The notes under the pieces were generated by a model, which saw only the letters and a list, made by a program, of their open reading frames with translations, did not search any database and was not told the origin of the DNA. Shown here in pieces: positions 39,705 to 40,329 of a stretch of 40,329 nucleotides of DNA. The stretch's first letter is position 1; each line of letters opens with the position of its first letter. A program made the translations under genes and the position numbers. This DNA comes from an uncultured Oscillospiraceae bacterium (GTDB lineage: Bacteria; Bacillota; Clostridia; Oscillospirales; Oscillospiraceae): the NCBI GenBank assembly GCA_944385795.1, contig CALWYP010000088.1, positions 1-40,329 on the forward strand, read 5' to 3'.

Positions 39705-40329
39705 ATGCTCAGGGAGCTGCACATAGAGAACATAGCCGTAATAGAGCGGGCGGACATAGAGCCCGGGCCGGGCCTCAACGTGCTTACGGGCGAGACGGGC
39801 GCGGGCAAGAGCATCGTCATAGACTCGCTCCAGGCCGTGCTCGGGGGCAGGACGAGCCGGGAGCTCGTGCGCACGGGCGCGCCCAAGGCCTCCGTAAGCG
39901 CCGTATTCAGCTCGGAGCGGGCCGGGAAGTGGCTGGAAGAGAAGGATTTGGAGCCTGTGGGGGATCACGGCGGCGGCGAAATAGTCATACGCCGCCGCAT
40001 AAGCGCCGAGGGCAAGAGCAGCGCCTCTATTAACGGCGAGAGCGTCACAGCCGCGGAGCTCAGGCAGCTCGGCGCGCTGCTGCTCGATATCCACGGCCAG
40101 AACGACGGCAGGGCGCTCCTGGACGAGGCCAGCCACCGCGCTTACCTCGACGCCTTCGGCGGGCTGGAGGGGGAGCTGGCCGCGTACCGGGAGAAGTACG
40201 AGGCCTGGCGCGAGACGAAGAGGGAGATGGACCGCCTCGACATGAACGAGCGGGAGAGGGAATTCCGCCTGCTTGAGCTCGAGCGCACGATTCAGGAGCT
40301 CGAGGCGGCGGAGCTCAGCGCCGGGGAGG
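39705..40329 (+). CDS. recN: DNA repair protein RecN, N-terminal part (cut by window end)
   Basis: RecN is an SMC-like ATPase acting at double-strand breaks. The visible 208 residues start MLRELHIENIAVIERADIEP and include Walker A TGETGAGKSIVIDSL, RISAEGKSSASINGE and the family motif DIHGQNDGRALLD, then the start of the coiled coil (from about residue 150). A GAGGTG lies seven bases upstream of the ATG. The gene runs off the window without a stop. argR-recN is the usual Firmicutes order. Confidence 0.96.
   Translation, partial: MLRELHIENIAVIERADIEPGPGLNVLTGETGAGKSIVIDSLQAVLGGRTSRELVRTGAPKASVSAVFSSERAGKWLEEKDLEPVGDHGGGEIVIRRRISAEGKSSASINGESVTAAELRQLGALLLDIHGQNDGRALLDEASHRAYLDAFGGLEGELAAYREKYEAWRETKREMDRLDMNEREREFRLLELERTIQELEAAELSAGE

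Noticed and set aside
1..40329. CRISPR arrays, insertion sequences, prophage or defence genes
   Set aside because: No regular repeat-spacer pattern, transposase, integrase or known defence protein was recognised in reading both strands.

Overview
The window is a stretch of chromosome from a G+C-rich, endospore-forming member of the Clostridia, most likely an Oscillospirales-type gut bacterium. The evidence is a complete spoIIIA operon, the Gram-positive lipid II amidation pair MurT/GatD, an SLH-domain surface protein, a YesM/YesN-type two-component system, a DUF1846 protein, and the Firmicutes gene order xseA-xseB-ispA-dxs-tlyA-nadK-argR-recN. Isoleucine is mostly encoded by AUA despite the high G+C content. 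I see no insertion sequence, prophage, CRISPR array or defence island; almost everything is tightly packed core genome.

Layout. (1) 1-7021, plus strand: the end of pyrG, then glmS, purB, purA, murT and gatD, a nucleotide and cell-wall precursor run closed by a bidirectional terminator. (2) 7076-18208, minus strand: a peptide uptake operon transcribed oppB-oppC-oppD-oppF-oppA, followed by two M24-family proteins and a strong terminator, then a sensor kinase/AraC-type regulator pair behind its own promoter. The first M24 protein keeps all five metal ligands and the second has lost them. (3) 18209-18717: the opp promoter with two palindromes, a tRNA-Gly(UCC) gene with a near-consensus promoter, and three successive terminator-like hairpins, two of which are related repeats. 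(4) 18718-20554, minus strand: an Smr-domain protein and a DUF1846 protein, divergent from secA. (5) 20713-27654, plus strand: secA, pgeF, an orphan peptide-binding lipoprotein, cdd and an SLH/M15 peptidase, ended by two tandem terminators. (6) 27800-32254: spoIIIAA to spoIIIAH behind a SigE-like promoter; SpoIIIAG is unusually small. (7) 32406-40329: asp23-nusB-xseA-xseB-ispA, a terminator whose loop and 3' arm also hold the dxs promoter, then dxs-tlyA-nadK-argR-recN, with recN cut by the window end.

Many gene pairs are joined by 4-base stop/start overlaps (ATGA, GTGA, TTGA), so translational coupling is the rule. Several operon heads use an extended -10 element of the form TGGTATNNT without a good -35. 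The observations most worth following are the active/degenerate M24 pair in the opp operon, the covarying hairpin repeats beside the tRNA, the minimal SpoIIIAG, and the promoter nested in a terminator upstream of dxs.
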